In this document: positions 52,801 to 64,000 of the stretch, one piece after another | How positions within the stretch are numbered: position 1 is the first letter of the stretch | How the letters are laid out: every line of letters starts with the position of its first letter | Source of the DNA: Prinia subflava | Taxonomy: Eukaryota; Chordata; Aves; Passeriformes; Cisticolidae | Length of the DNA stretch: 64,000 bases | Reading direction: 5' to 3' | Assembly: GCF_021018805.1 (NCBI RefSeq) | Contig: NC_086248.1 | Coordinates: forward strand, 53,697,485 to 53,761,484 | Position numbers and translations under genes: made by a program | Notes under the pieces: model-generated | What the model was told of the DNA's origin: nothing | What the model saw: only the letters and a program-made list of their open reading frames with translations | The model's database searches: none

Positions 52801-55800
52801 CTCAAGGTCTCTCCTTCTGTACATGACAGACTACACTCACAGCTGAGTCTGCCACCCTACATGCTCCACCTCTAGAGAACAGTTTGGTCCTTAGTGGTTT
52901 TGCAGCACAACACATCCAAGACAAATAAAAAAGCTCAAAAGCCTATGCTTCAAATAGTTTGTGCAACCCATTTAGGACAGTTCGGTAATGGGAGATAAGC
53001 ACTCTCCTTGGCTTCTGAAAACTATGAAATGCAAAAAGACTGAAAAAAACCCCAAAGCCAAAAAACTAAGAATGTGGCATATTTTCTTTTTTAGAATGAT
53101 TAAAAACACACTTCTAGGTCTACATTGCTCCAAGACTTCCTAATCACTAATCAGACTTCACATGGGAACTTCAATAAACAAAATTACATCAGGACAATAT
53201 TGACTACCCAATTCATAGGTGCAGACACACACAGCCTTAGGTGAGAAATGCTGCCATTAGGCACTTAGCTCATGGGATTCTTGCCTGCACACCACATAGC
53301 AGTACTTGCTTTTCTCACCTCAGCAGCCCATCTTATTTTTGTGACAAAGGAGAAGAACAAGTGCAAGCTTATTCTCAGCCAGACATACTATACATCAGCT
53401 GCACAGATTACTCCTGCTCAAAAGACACAATGCATCTGAAAAACATCAGAATAAAGGAGGCTGAGCTCGACTGCCGGGCAGGGCACATTGCAGAGGCTGC
53501 AGGAAGGCACACTTGCTTAAACCATCTGCAGCCCTCAAAATAACTCACCTCAGAGAAGTTTTACAATCACTTCCACTACTGCAAGACCAAATGCTGCTGA
53601 GAAATTAACACAATAAAAATCCAACCAGCTGTAGGTCGTCTGGAGTTCTTACAAGTCTTGGCCATTTAATTAATAATTTCCCAAGCGATCGCTTGCCTTT
53701 TATATTAGTTCATGAACTCGTTTACCATTTTCATAATAAATTTATTTGGGGTTTTTTTTTTCTCCCAGTGGACAAAAATGTTTCTGCTTATCAAGTTTAA
53801 TTCATTTTAACAGATGCTTTACTTTTCTACATTGTTAACAGTTGTACATTGTCAATTTCTTTTTCTGATAGGAAATCTATTGTTCCCATCTTTGTCTTAT
53901 ACAGGTACAGCTTGGAGAAGGCACTGTATGATAGAGAAGGCAGCAAAGACTTTTTTCATAAAATAACTAAGTTTGACTTATTACACCATAGAATTACTTC
54001 TTCAGGTAGAAATCGGTAGGCTTTTACAGTGAAGTGTTCCATATAAAGGCCTGACTTTATTAAAACAAAACTAAATAAAAACAAATCCTAAAGCCAAAAC
54101 CAAACCAAACTCCAACACAATCTAAAACTAATTCTAACTTATCTCAGCTGCTGTCCCATAACCATAAGTGATGGTGGCTGCATGGAGAAACTTGAACAGC
54201 TCAAGATTTACGATTCTGCTATAAAGGTTTTTCTCAAATTCTTCTTTTTTTTCTAATTCCACTTTGGCAGACTTTATTTCTGTGACTTCAGAAAACCATT
54301 TCTGTGACTTTAAAATAGAATTTATTACAACGGCATAGTATTAGGCACTAGCTGCTAGTCCGGAGGTTGAGACACAATACCCACAAAATGTTACATTTTA
54401 ATTAAGAGAGTTAGTTGTCTGGAACAAAAGAACTCATTTTAAGTAATGGCTTAGTGACCAGGTGGTATCAAGTGATTTATCCAACTCTCTTCAGAGAAAG
54501 TACAAGACCATTTTCATTGTCATTTATTACATGAAATGGAAAAAAGTGAAAGGATCAATTTTAAATAAACTTTAAAAATAAATATAACATTGAAATTCAG
54601 GTAACTACCTGGAGAATCAGTCACTGGAGAAAAACAGCAAGAAACAGAAATGGCAAATTGAACAGCAAGCTCACAGTCCTGGTTTAGGTAGGGTACTGAC
54701 ATATTTCAACATAATATCTCTAATTTGGGGACTGTGAACAGGAATAGTATGTCACAAGCTCTCTTCAAGCTACTGTTTTAGCTTTGAGCACCTAATATAT
54801 AAAGTTTGTGTCACGGATACAATGAAGTCTGCAAGCTCATTCAGCTAAAATGTATTTAATTTAGGTGACGTGGCAGTTAGTGACCACCTAAAGTGCTGAA
54901 ATAGGAATTATTTCAACAGTGAAAACTGCTAACTTCTGCATAGTGATGTTATGTCCTATGCATCACTGTGGCATTTTATTCACCTTGATTTGAAACACCA
55001 CCACGTTCATTTTATTATCTTCCTTTAAAAAAAAAAGAAACAGTGTGCAGCTTGAGCATTGTCAGCAGAAACTGTAAACAAGGTTAAGAACATGCCCAGC
55101 TTACATATAAAAACAAAACAAAAAAAAAAGTCTGCCTAAAAATTGGAATATGTCATCTCTCCACACAATTTATGATCAGGACATATGCCTATTTTTTGAA
55201 TGATAGTAGGCTATGTTACTATGGGAATCAATTAGAAAATTATGACACATTTTGTCAAAAAGATTGCCTTGTGTTAAAGACATTTATGCAGCACACTCCT
55301 AGAGGTAAAATGAATAAATGTAAGAAAAAGAGGTGCCTGTAATGAGAAGATATTCAAATTTTAAATAAAAAAAAATTTAAAAATCAGTTAGCATAAATGA
55401 GCCAGCTGTAGAAATGTCTCCAGCAAAGAGTTGATGACAATGACTTCATTATCCACATGTATCAGTAATGCCCTCGAGATCACAGTGTTGAGATTACTGT
55501 TGGAAAGAAATATTTTATCTGCTTCATTGTCAGGAACCAGCAGGCTGAGAACAAAATTGAATGCCTTCTTCAAAATTGGTACCTCCCAAGAAAGAATTAC
55601 TCTCAAATCTACAAGGCTTTGCAATTTGACAATACTGAGATTGCATGCACATCCACATGCTGTCAATGGTGAGAAGGAGTAAAACTTGAGATTACAGAAA
55701 GAATGCCTGAAGAAGAACAAAATATTGTTTTAGAGATTCCAAAATTTTCTTTTACATGGTGATGCAATGTGTCAGGGGAACATATTCATTTTCTAAGTAC

Positions 55801-56517
55801 TTGGATTACCTTAATATTTTATTTAAGTCTGAACTGGTCCAGTAAAATGAGATTGTGAAGATTTTTGTGTTATTCTCATATCTGCTGATGCTGTAGTCAT
55901 GCTCGTACACTCAGTTTACTGCCCAAACAACCCAAATATAGAAACTTTCTGATGGACAAAAGTTACAGTGACATATTCATAATCAAACTCAAAAAGTTCA
56001 AACATCTGTGACCAAATCGGAGCATTTCAACAGAATTCAGTGGAACAAAAAATAAATAAATCACCTCATGAGATCTACCTATCTATAAAACTTGAAAGCT
56101 AAAAAAATTCACCCAGACAGCAATCCTGTCTGTCCTGGAATTCTCCTGTATGCCTCATTTTGGAAGTCACATTATAACTTGCCAACACTCACACAAAATT
56201 TTATTACCAGCTCTCCTGCATGCCTTTTAAATGGCAGAGAAGAATGTGTCATGTGCTGTTGGGATAGTAGCATTGTGAGACAGGCCTTAAAATTGTATCA
56301 TGCTCAATAAATGCAATGAGCTGTACACGTCCTTGGACCAGAAGGGTACTGAACTCCACAGCAGCTGTAGATGAGAATAGCTGCCATGGCTTTGGCTTCC
56401 AAGCATTTACAGTTCTATGTAATAGCAAACACAGAAACCTAAGCCTGTAAGAGGTGAGACTGATTTTACTGTAACCCTTAACCCAAACCATGCGTTAAAT
56501 CTTTGATGCACAGAGAG
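49829..56517 (-). other. PTPRT: Intronic DNA, no gene seen
   Basis: About 6.7 kb of AT-rich intron. Open frames at 50739-51104, 51567-52009 and 53241-53543 show no domain. Bases 51580-51860 are richer in G+C with open frames on both strands, but I cannot assign them. Confidence 0.6.
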
Positions 56518-57629
56518 AGGAGGGGGAGGGGGGAAAGGAAAGGAAAGGAAAGGAAAGGAAAGGAAAGGAAAGGAAAGGAAAGGAAAGGAAAGGAAAGGAA
56601 AGGAAAGGAAAGGAAAGGAAAGGAAAGGAAAGGAAAGGAAAGGAAAGGAAAGGAAAGGAAAGGAAAGGAAAGGAAAGGAAAGGAAAGGAAAGGAAAGGAA
56701 AGGAAAGGAAAGGAAAGGAAAGGAAAGGAAAGGAAAGGAAAGGAAAGGAAAGGAAAGGAAAGGAAAGGAAAGGAAAGGAAAGGAAAGGAAAGGAAAGGAA
56801 AGGAAAGGAAAGGAAAGGAAAGGAAAGGAAAGGAAAGGAAAGGAAAGGAAAGGAAAGGAAAGGAAAGGAAAGGAAAGGAAAGGAAAGGAAAGGAAAGGAA
56901 AGGAAAGGAAAGGAAAGGAAAGGAAAGGAAAGGAAAGGAAAGGAAAGGAAAGGAAAGGAAAGGAAAGGAAAGGAAAGGAAAGGAAAGGAAAGGAAAGGAA
57001 AGGAAAGGAAAGGAAAGGAAAGGAAAGGGCAGGGCAAGGCAGGGCAGGGCAAGGCAAGGCAAGGCAAGGCAAGGCAAGGCAAGGCAAGGCAAGGCAAGGC
57101 AAGGCAAGGCAAGGCAAGGCAAGGCAAGGCAAGGCAAGGCAAGGCAAGGCAAGGCAAGGCAAGGCAAGGCAAGGCAAGGCAAGGCAAGGCAAGGCAAGGC
57201 AAGGCAAGGCAAGGCAAGGCAAGGCAAGGCAAGGCAAGGCAAGGCAAGGCAAGGCAAGGCAAGGCAAGGCAAGGCAAGGCAAGGCAAGGCAAGGCAAGGC
57301 AAGGCAAGGCAAGGCAAGGCAAGGCAAGGCAAGGAAAGGAAAGGAAAGGAAAGGAAAGGAAAGGAAAGGAAAGGAAAGGAAAGGAAAGGAAAGGAAAGGA
57401 AAGGAAAGGAAAGGAAAGGAAAGGAAAGGAAAGGAAAGGAAAGGAAAGGAAAGGAAAGGAAAGGAAAGGAAAGGAAAGGAAAGGAAAGGAAAGGAAAGGA
57501 AAGGAAAGGAAAGGAAAGGAAAAGGAAAGGAAAGGAAAGGAAAGGAAAGGAAAGGAAAGGAAGGGAAAGGAAAGGAAAGGAAAAGAAGGGAAAGGAAGGG
57601 AAAGGAAGGGAAAGGAAGGGAAAGGAAGG
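56518..57629 (+). repeat. Compound pentanucleotide array (AAAGG)n-(AAGGC)n-(AAAGG)n
   Basis: After a G-rich lead-in, a near-perfect GGAAA array runs from 56532 to about 57026 (about 99 units). Transitional GGGCA and AGGCA units fill 57027-57050. A perfect (AAGGC)56 block spans 57051-57330. A second AAAGG array runs from 57331 to about 57560, with an extra A near 57521. The right edge decays into AAAGGAAGGG ten-base units (about 57589-57629). The flanking AAAGG blocks are almost purely purine on the plus strand and pyrimidine on the minus strand. The array lacks stop codons, which creates spurious open frames of 306-427 codons on both strands. In PTPRT sense it would be transcribed as CCUUU and GCCUU repeats. 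Confidence 0.97.
57051..57330 (+). repeat. Central (AAGGC)56 block
   Basis: Fifty-six identical AAGGC units in a row, embedded between two AAAGG arrays. The right-hand junction is a single C-to-A change per unit with no break in the 5-base register. Confidence 0.97.
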
Positions 57630-60600
57630 ATCACACACTTATTATTAAAGCAAGACCTTAAAAATGCACAGGGGGTGGAGAAGAACAGAACCCCTTCCCC
57701 TTTAGGTTTGCAAGGCATTCTCAGGTATCCCATTTCATGGATGGTAAAAGTTTTCTGACAGCACTCGAATACTACCATCAGAGGAAAAATTGATCCAAGG
57801 TAATATAAGGCTTACACATTAATGATTATCTAGAGAGACTGTGTGTGTGTTCAGCCTATGCAGATCTATGGGGAGAAATGACAGAATCCATCACCACTTT
57901 GGAGAAGACTTATTTTTGGGGTGCTATTTTCTTGCCCAAGTCCCTCTCTTTCTATTCATAATGTTTTCTAAGGCACATATAGATGTTCCCACCAGCAATG
58001 TCTTCACATTTCTTATTACAGCATGTCCAAATATTTCTTGCCAAAAATGCCAGAAGGCAGCCCACTGGAATGACAGAGAAGGGGACTAATTTTAGGAGGC
58101 ACTAAGACACTTCCCTCAATCTGTGTAATGAAGCAACAGAAACTAAAATGATTTTTTCACCACAGTTTTACATCACAGATGTGAAATACACATCATCTAA
58201 CACGCACCTCAGAGGGCAACCCTACTCCTCCACTTCCCACCATCAGTGTTGTTTGCAGTCATTCCTCTACACTACATTCACAGTGGTTTATGTTTAAAAC
58301 TGATCTTGCAGGCATGCTCTTGGAAGTTCCCTGCTTTCCTCGGTCCCTGCAGCAACTCCCAGTGTTTTCAGACAAAAGCCCATGTCAGCAGAGAAATGGA
58401 AGCACAAGTTCAGGCTCTTGAGAGCAGGGAAAAGGGAAGGCAAGGATTGAGACTACCTTTTAAGAAGGTGCTGGCTACAACACCTGCTTTTACCATGAAA
58501 GCCAGCCTCAGAAAAGGGCAGGGGGATAGAGGTGGCCAAAGTAACCACCATCCTTGCCACAGCACCTGAACAGATATTAAGGAATACCTGTGGAATGGGG
58601 GTAACAAAGCAACTGCCATCCACCCCATTGCCAAAGGGATTCTGAATGTGATGAAAAGTCTGAAAGAAATTTCTAGAAAAACAAATCAGAACAGAAAATC
58701 CCACCAATTCTGCATGCCAATAAGATTTTTATGAGATATTATGATTTTATATGAGTTGATTAAAACCTGTTATCTTTGTTTTGTTGAAAAAAGGTTCAAA
58801 GTATCAATATGAATCTGGACTAGAAACTCCTCCAGTACAGTAAAAGAGTCTAAATTTTGCATCTTATTTCAACTGACACAAACATTAATTTAAAAACAAT
58901 CTTTTTGTTTTCTTATTTTAACCATTCTAAGTTATCTTATCAATTTTTTGATAAGCAAGTTTAACAAGAATGCACAGCTCCTTATTCTGCTACTGCATGT
59001 TTTAATTCTTGAAGATGATACTAACCAACATGTACTTAAGCTGGGCTGGTACACAGAAAGTTCTGGAACCAGCCTTTTGTGTTTGCAAAAGAAAGGCAAA
59101 CAAAATCAACAACTCTACAGAAATAATAACAGAAGAAATTATTAGGATAGAAATTGTACAGCATGGCTTTTCTCTCCAAATACAAGATCCACTGGTAATA
59201 ATATAGTTTATAATAATATGCACCACTGTGGAAATTGCTACCTTCAAATATTGCACAGGTAACCTATGTTGTTTATTACATTTTGATGGCCTGTGCATAA
59301 TGGGCATTTTGTTGAAGGCTGGGTTTTTGTTGGTTCTGCATGTTGAACTAAGTCCCTAAGAGCACATTACAAAAGATGTGGAGACAAAAGTAAATCAGTT
59401 GTCACCATATTACCAGTTAAACAGACAGTAGCAATAGCTTAAAGGAGCCCTTACCTTTTACATAAGTCTTGGTAACAAAAGCATGCCATCCTGGGGAAAA
59501 AAACTTGTGCAATTTTGCCAGTAAGCTCTGTTGGCCCTCTTTTTGATGAAGACAAGGAAAGTCATGATCCTTCCTGCTGAATTCTAAAGTTCTGCCTCAA
59601 ATTTTTAATGTGTGAGTGTTCCTTGAAGAATCTGGATAGTTTGTTTGCTTTTAAAAGATAACTGCTTTCACAGGACTTGCTAACCCTCTGAGTAATGTGA
59701 GTTTGGGGCATAAAAAAATCAGTTTTTGTCAGCTCAGTTAGAGGACTGGTGAAGCTGCCCCACTGAACTCTATTTAGGCTTCTACCTCTCAATATACATA
59801 ATCTTGCCTGCTCTCAAGAAAACCTTCATCTATTATTCATCTTCCTCCCCAGTCTGTAATGGGAAAGGCAAGCTGGACTTACAAAAAGGTTCAGAAGAGA
59901 GAAACATAACTTTTTTCCAAGCATAAGAAACCACAACACAGCATTTTGACATTTAAAAGAAAATCCCCTAAACCTTCTCCTTTTCATTTAACATAGTGTT
60001 TTTCTTTCCAAAATTCACTGGACTTTCTCTCTAAGAAGTTCTTTGTCACTGTACTGAGAAGTCAGCGATCAGCAAGATTTGTATCTCTCAGTTTTCCTCA
60101 CTTGGCATAGCCTCTTTTCCCAACTTCTGAGGCATATTCTCAGGGTGCAAATCCTTCTCCTTAGTACCCACATTCAGCCAGTGAAAATTCAGGGGCTAGG
60201 CAATCCTGAGCATGAAGCCAATTCTGGCTTTTTCCCAGTGTTCAGATAATCCCTTTCTCAAGGCCACACAAACACAGGAAACCTATTTTAGAGTTAACTT
60301 TGGTTACAGTCAAGAATATAGAGGTACCACAAACCAATCTAATGCACACATATTTTATACCTTTCTAAGTGTGGTGACTTATAAATTGAAAACAGAATAA
60401 CTCCATATACACATGCACACTAAAAATCTTCCTCTTTTGGAAGGAAATGGGCTAGAGAGGCTGAGGTTGGGGTTGCATTTCTTTATGGGGAGAAAAGGGT
60501 GGGTGTGTATGTGTGTAGCAAAACAATAAAAGATGAGAAGGTTAAGAGAAAAAAGTTCATCCAAATTCACAAAATAGCTGCAAGAAACATTTACATTAAC

Positions 60601-63600
60601 ATTTCCAAAATGATGTTTTGTTTTTTCAGCCTAGTTGCATGTGAGGCACTAGATAATAAAGAAGCACATTCAGAACATAGTTCAGGATTATAGAGAAGTC
60701 ACTTAATCTCTCAGCATAAGGACGTTCCACATCCATTCCTCTTGTCTGACTGGAATCAGAATTTGTGCAGAGACTCACCATTTGCAAGGACAGCACCTTA
60801 TCCTAAAGGTTCAGAGATTCTCAGAGGAGTTTCTACAACTCTCCTTTTGAGACTAAACCCTTTTTCCTAAATTCACTAAGTCATATGTCTACCTACAATG
60901 CCAGTAAGAAAAGATGGAGTTTTAGCGATGGCTCCAATTAAAGCAGCAGTAGTCTTATCTGCTGTGCTAAATGGCTTCAGGTATTTTGTGAGTAGTCACA
61001 TCCAGCTTTTCTTGTTTTCCTTAAGATACTGCAGAATTAAGAAATAAAATGTCAAATAAAATCAAAGCTGATTAAAAAAAAGCACTGCATTGAGCCTTAC
61101 GAATCCCTTGTGGACTCTAAATCAGTATAATCAGACAGGAATAATAATTCTGTTGGGAATTTCAAGACCATGTCAGTTCAATTCAGACAAAAGAAAATCA
61201 GTGATTACTAGGAACACAACACAAAGAAAGCATAGTATCTTGTGTGACTGTGTAAACCTGTAATGTTCTCTCATCTAAAGTTATATAGATCTGGTCTTCC
61301 TGTCTCCTGTGAGATGAGCCAGAAGGGAAGACAGAGAAAAGACCAAATAGAAGTTATTGAAGACCTAGCACAACTTCCTGTATGGAAATATTTGATCAAC
61401 CTGCAACACTCAACATGAAAGAATGATGATTGGAGGAATACATGCTAGATGTTTATGAAATGACAGGTGGCATGAAATTGATGAATATGGAATGACTTGC
61501 TATTTCTTGGAGTGAAAATAGACAGCAGCTTTGGAGGGATGTTCTTCTGTGAATAACTTGAGCTAGTTGTGGGAACTCATTGCTCCCAATTGAGCAAAAA
61601 CACAAGTTCAGAAATTATTTGACAAATATGTAGAAGGTTTGTCATGGATATCACACACATGATTCACTGACATAGTCTCTGGCTCGATAAATCTTAAGCT
61701 ATAGATTGCTAGATGCTCAGAGAGTGCCTCTCTCATTCTTACATCTCTCCCCAAGCCTACTCATTAAACTAAGAAGATTTTGGCCCAGCAGCAATGTTTT
61801 CTGAAGTCACTATCATGTTCTCTAGAATTAAAAAACCAAGAAACTGCTGCTAGCTGTCAAGCTACTCATTGAATACTGGATGATATTAGAAATAACCCAT
61901 AGGCTTCAGCCCATGTAATCCATTATAGATGAGTGCCCTCTGCATAGAGCTACTAATGATCCAACCATCTTCCTTCACAGTGTGGATGGTGCATGGCTGT
62001 ATGGTTGCATTTCCTTCACAATTGATTATAAATTATCAAGGTTTCTTTTTTTTAATTCTGATGCCTGAATGGAGACCTTTAGGTTTTAAAACAAAAGCTT
62101 CTTTGCAGAGCCAAAGCGATACAAGCTAACCAGCTGAAAACAGATTAATTTTCTGTTGATTTACATCCCTGAATGGTTAATGTAATGTAAATGCAGTAAG
62201 AAACCATAATTATGTTGTACCTTCATTAAGTCATTCCACATACATCTTATGAAGTCTTTTTCTTATCCCATCATCACACTTTAATGTGTGGGGAAAATGA
62301 TCAGCAAAGGTAAACAAAGTCAGCAAGTAAAACAGCTTGTTTGAACTCACTCAATTCTTCTCATTGCAGGCCAATCCATGAGTAATACCAGGGCTTACAA
62401 CTGTTAAAATACCTTAAAAGAAGATAAAATTACAATTTTTTCTACACAGACTCTCCTGCCAAAGCAAAATGTTTTGCCCTGCTCTCTGTCTTTGTTTAAC
62501 AGGTAGTTAGAATACTTACCTGTACTTCCCCCACAGGTAAGTATTCTAACTCTGGTGTTTATACTTTTCTTGGCCTGAAAAATTTATCATTTCTTTCTTT
62601 TTAACACATAAAGTAACAAATGGGTAACAGAAGCAAGCCAGTAATACTGCTGAAGCTCAAAGTACTCTTTGGAAGCACTAAAGAGACCAAAACATTTTGG
62701 TCCTTTGATATGTTGCTTAACTTTCTCCGGTTATTTAATTAAGCACTTCTCTTCATGCCCCATTTACATCATATAATAATCAATCATTAAAAAGCCACAA
62801 AACATCTGTTATTCCATCTACGAGTCTTCGTGGCACTTTTCTCACCCAAGTTCATAACCTTTTGCTATTCAGTATACTATTTTTGCCTATGTATTGTCTT
62901 TTCTCGTCTATGAACTATAAATACCTTACCTCTGGTTGCCTCACTGCTTTTAAGTGTCCTTTCGAGAAACTTGAATTATTTCTAACATTGCAATCAGTCA
63001 CTTTTTCTTCAGTGGAAGAATATTTTTAATTTAGATTCAACAAATCCTTTAACGAGAATGCATTTTGCGCCCACTTTTTTTCTTTGGGAGAAAATTTCAA
63101 ATACTCTCCAGAGCAGCACAGTGATGTGTGCATAGCTGTCTATCTTATTATTCATTGAATACTACTATTAAACAACCACACTGATATGTTTGCCTTTCCA
63201 TGTTTTAATTACACCTATACAAATCATAATAGCTTACTTCATTAGTATATTGTTGAAATCAAGTGTTATTGTATGTATTTATTTAAATGGTCTGATTAGC
63301 ATTCTGAAGTTAAACCAAATGTCCAATTCAAGAGAAATATTTTATTTATCTTTCTTTTCTTTTTTATTTACCTTTATTTTTTTCTGGTTGATTTCTTCCT
63401 CTTCCAAACCAAGCCCAGCTGTTTTTTCCCGTAACAATCCAAAGAGAAGGTTTGCTGAGGGTTTTTCTATTCAGGCCTATTACATTAAGGCCTATCATTC
63501 TGGTATCTGGTTATCTCCTCAGCTATGACAAGATAATGTGGGCTTGAGGGAACATGCTTGTATCTCCTGTCAGTCCCTTTCTGTTATATCAACTCCTCTA

Positions 63601-64000
63601 AAGGCATGTTCATACAAGGAAGCTGCTACCAAAGAAAACCCCCAAGACAACACGGTTTATCTCAGGAACCATTCCACACTACAATACCCTGTGGGCTCAA
63701 AGATGTTTCCAGCACAGTGTAATCCACCTGCAAAGCAGGCTGAGGATGCAACTTAACATTATATCTAAGCCAACCCAAAATGACCACATCATTGTGGGGA
63801 GTGAACTACCACCTCTTCTCTGGTCTTTCCGTATTTTCCAGGCCAGTGGTTCTGCTATTAGTACACTAGTCTGACACAAAAATACCCACTTCTTTCTACA
63901 GTGGCAGGGTGTTTTTCTTTTTAATTTAGCTCCCCAGTCAGCTCACTGGAAAAAGGGTCAAGCATGCCTCTGTTGCAAAAGAAGAGGAAATAGCAAGTCA
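57630..64000 (-). other. PTPRT: Intronic DNA, no gene seen
   Basis: About 6.4 kb of AT-rich intron at the 5' side of the gene segment. The only structured feature is a perfect 19-bp inverted repeat at 62505-62551. Short open frames such as 58246-58569 and 63190-63528 show no domain or splice context. Confidence 0.6.
62505..62551. repeat. Perfect 19-bp inverted repeat with splice-like arms
   Basis: The left arm AGTTAGAATACTTACCTGT (62505-62523) and the right arm ACAGGTAAGTATTCTAACT (62533-62551) are exact reverse complements around a 9-base loop, ACTTCCCCC. Pairing stops abruptly outside the arms. Each arm contains CAG/GTAAGT, a consensus 5' splice site, one on each strand. Confidence 0.95.

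Noticed and set aside
56532..57629. CRISPR-like or satellite array with spacers
   Set aside because: There are no spacers. It is a pure pentanucleotide tandem array in a vertebrate genome.
56407..57778. Open frames of 306, 381, 386 and 427 codons on both strands
   Set aside because: They are translations of a stop-free pentanucleotide array (KGKER- or FPFLS-type repeats) and not genes.
62524..62542. Recursive splice site for PTPRT at the palindrome
   Set aside because: The pyrimidine tract before CAG/GTAAGT is on the plus strand. On the PTPRT strand the sequence before CAG is purine-rich.

Overview
This window looks like nuclear DNA from a bird, most likely a songbird. It is AT-rich and gene-poor. 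It carries several decayed CR1-type LINE fragments, including 3' ends with the ATTCTATG repeat that marks CR1 termini, and solitary LTRs of endogenous retroviruses. The only coding sequence I can support is one vertebrate-type exon with good splice sites. 'Bird' is well supported by the CR1 fragments; 'songbird' is inferred from the look of the LTRs.

The exon lies on the minus strand at 45900-46193. It is 294 bases, phase 1 at both ends, and encodes the first fibronectin type III domain of an R2B receptor tyrosine phosphatase, best matched to PTPRT. Everything else is read as intron of this gene: bases 46194-64000 are upstream intron and bases 1-45899 are downstream intron. Human PTPRT is known for very large introns, so a single exon in 64 kb is not surprising.

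Layout from left to right: CR1 fragment (1004-1380, minus); solo LTR with a 6-base target duplication (2203-2770); CR1 mosaic (7795-8612); LTR on the minus strand (18539-18877); LTR-like element (31561-32119); CR1 fragment (45241-45412); PTPRT exon (45900-46193); solo LTR with a 5-base target duplication (49184-49823); a 1.1-kb compound pentanucleotide array, AAAGG / AAGGC / AAAGG (about 56518-57629); and a perfect 19-bp inverted repeat (62505-62551). Short A-runs, T-runs and microsatellites are scattered throughout.

No tRNA, rRNA, CRISPR array, operon or prokaryotic feature was seen. The many short open frames are chance frames in intronic DNA, and the three longest (306-427 codons) arise only because the pentanucleotide array contains no stop codons. 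I did not find a new multi-gene system here. The most unusual item is the compound pentanucleotide array, followed by the splice-site-bearing palindrome.
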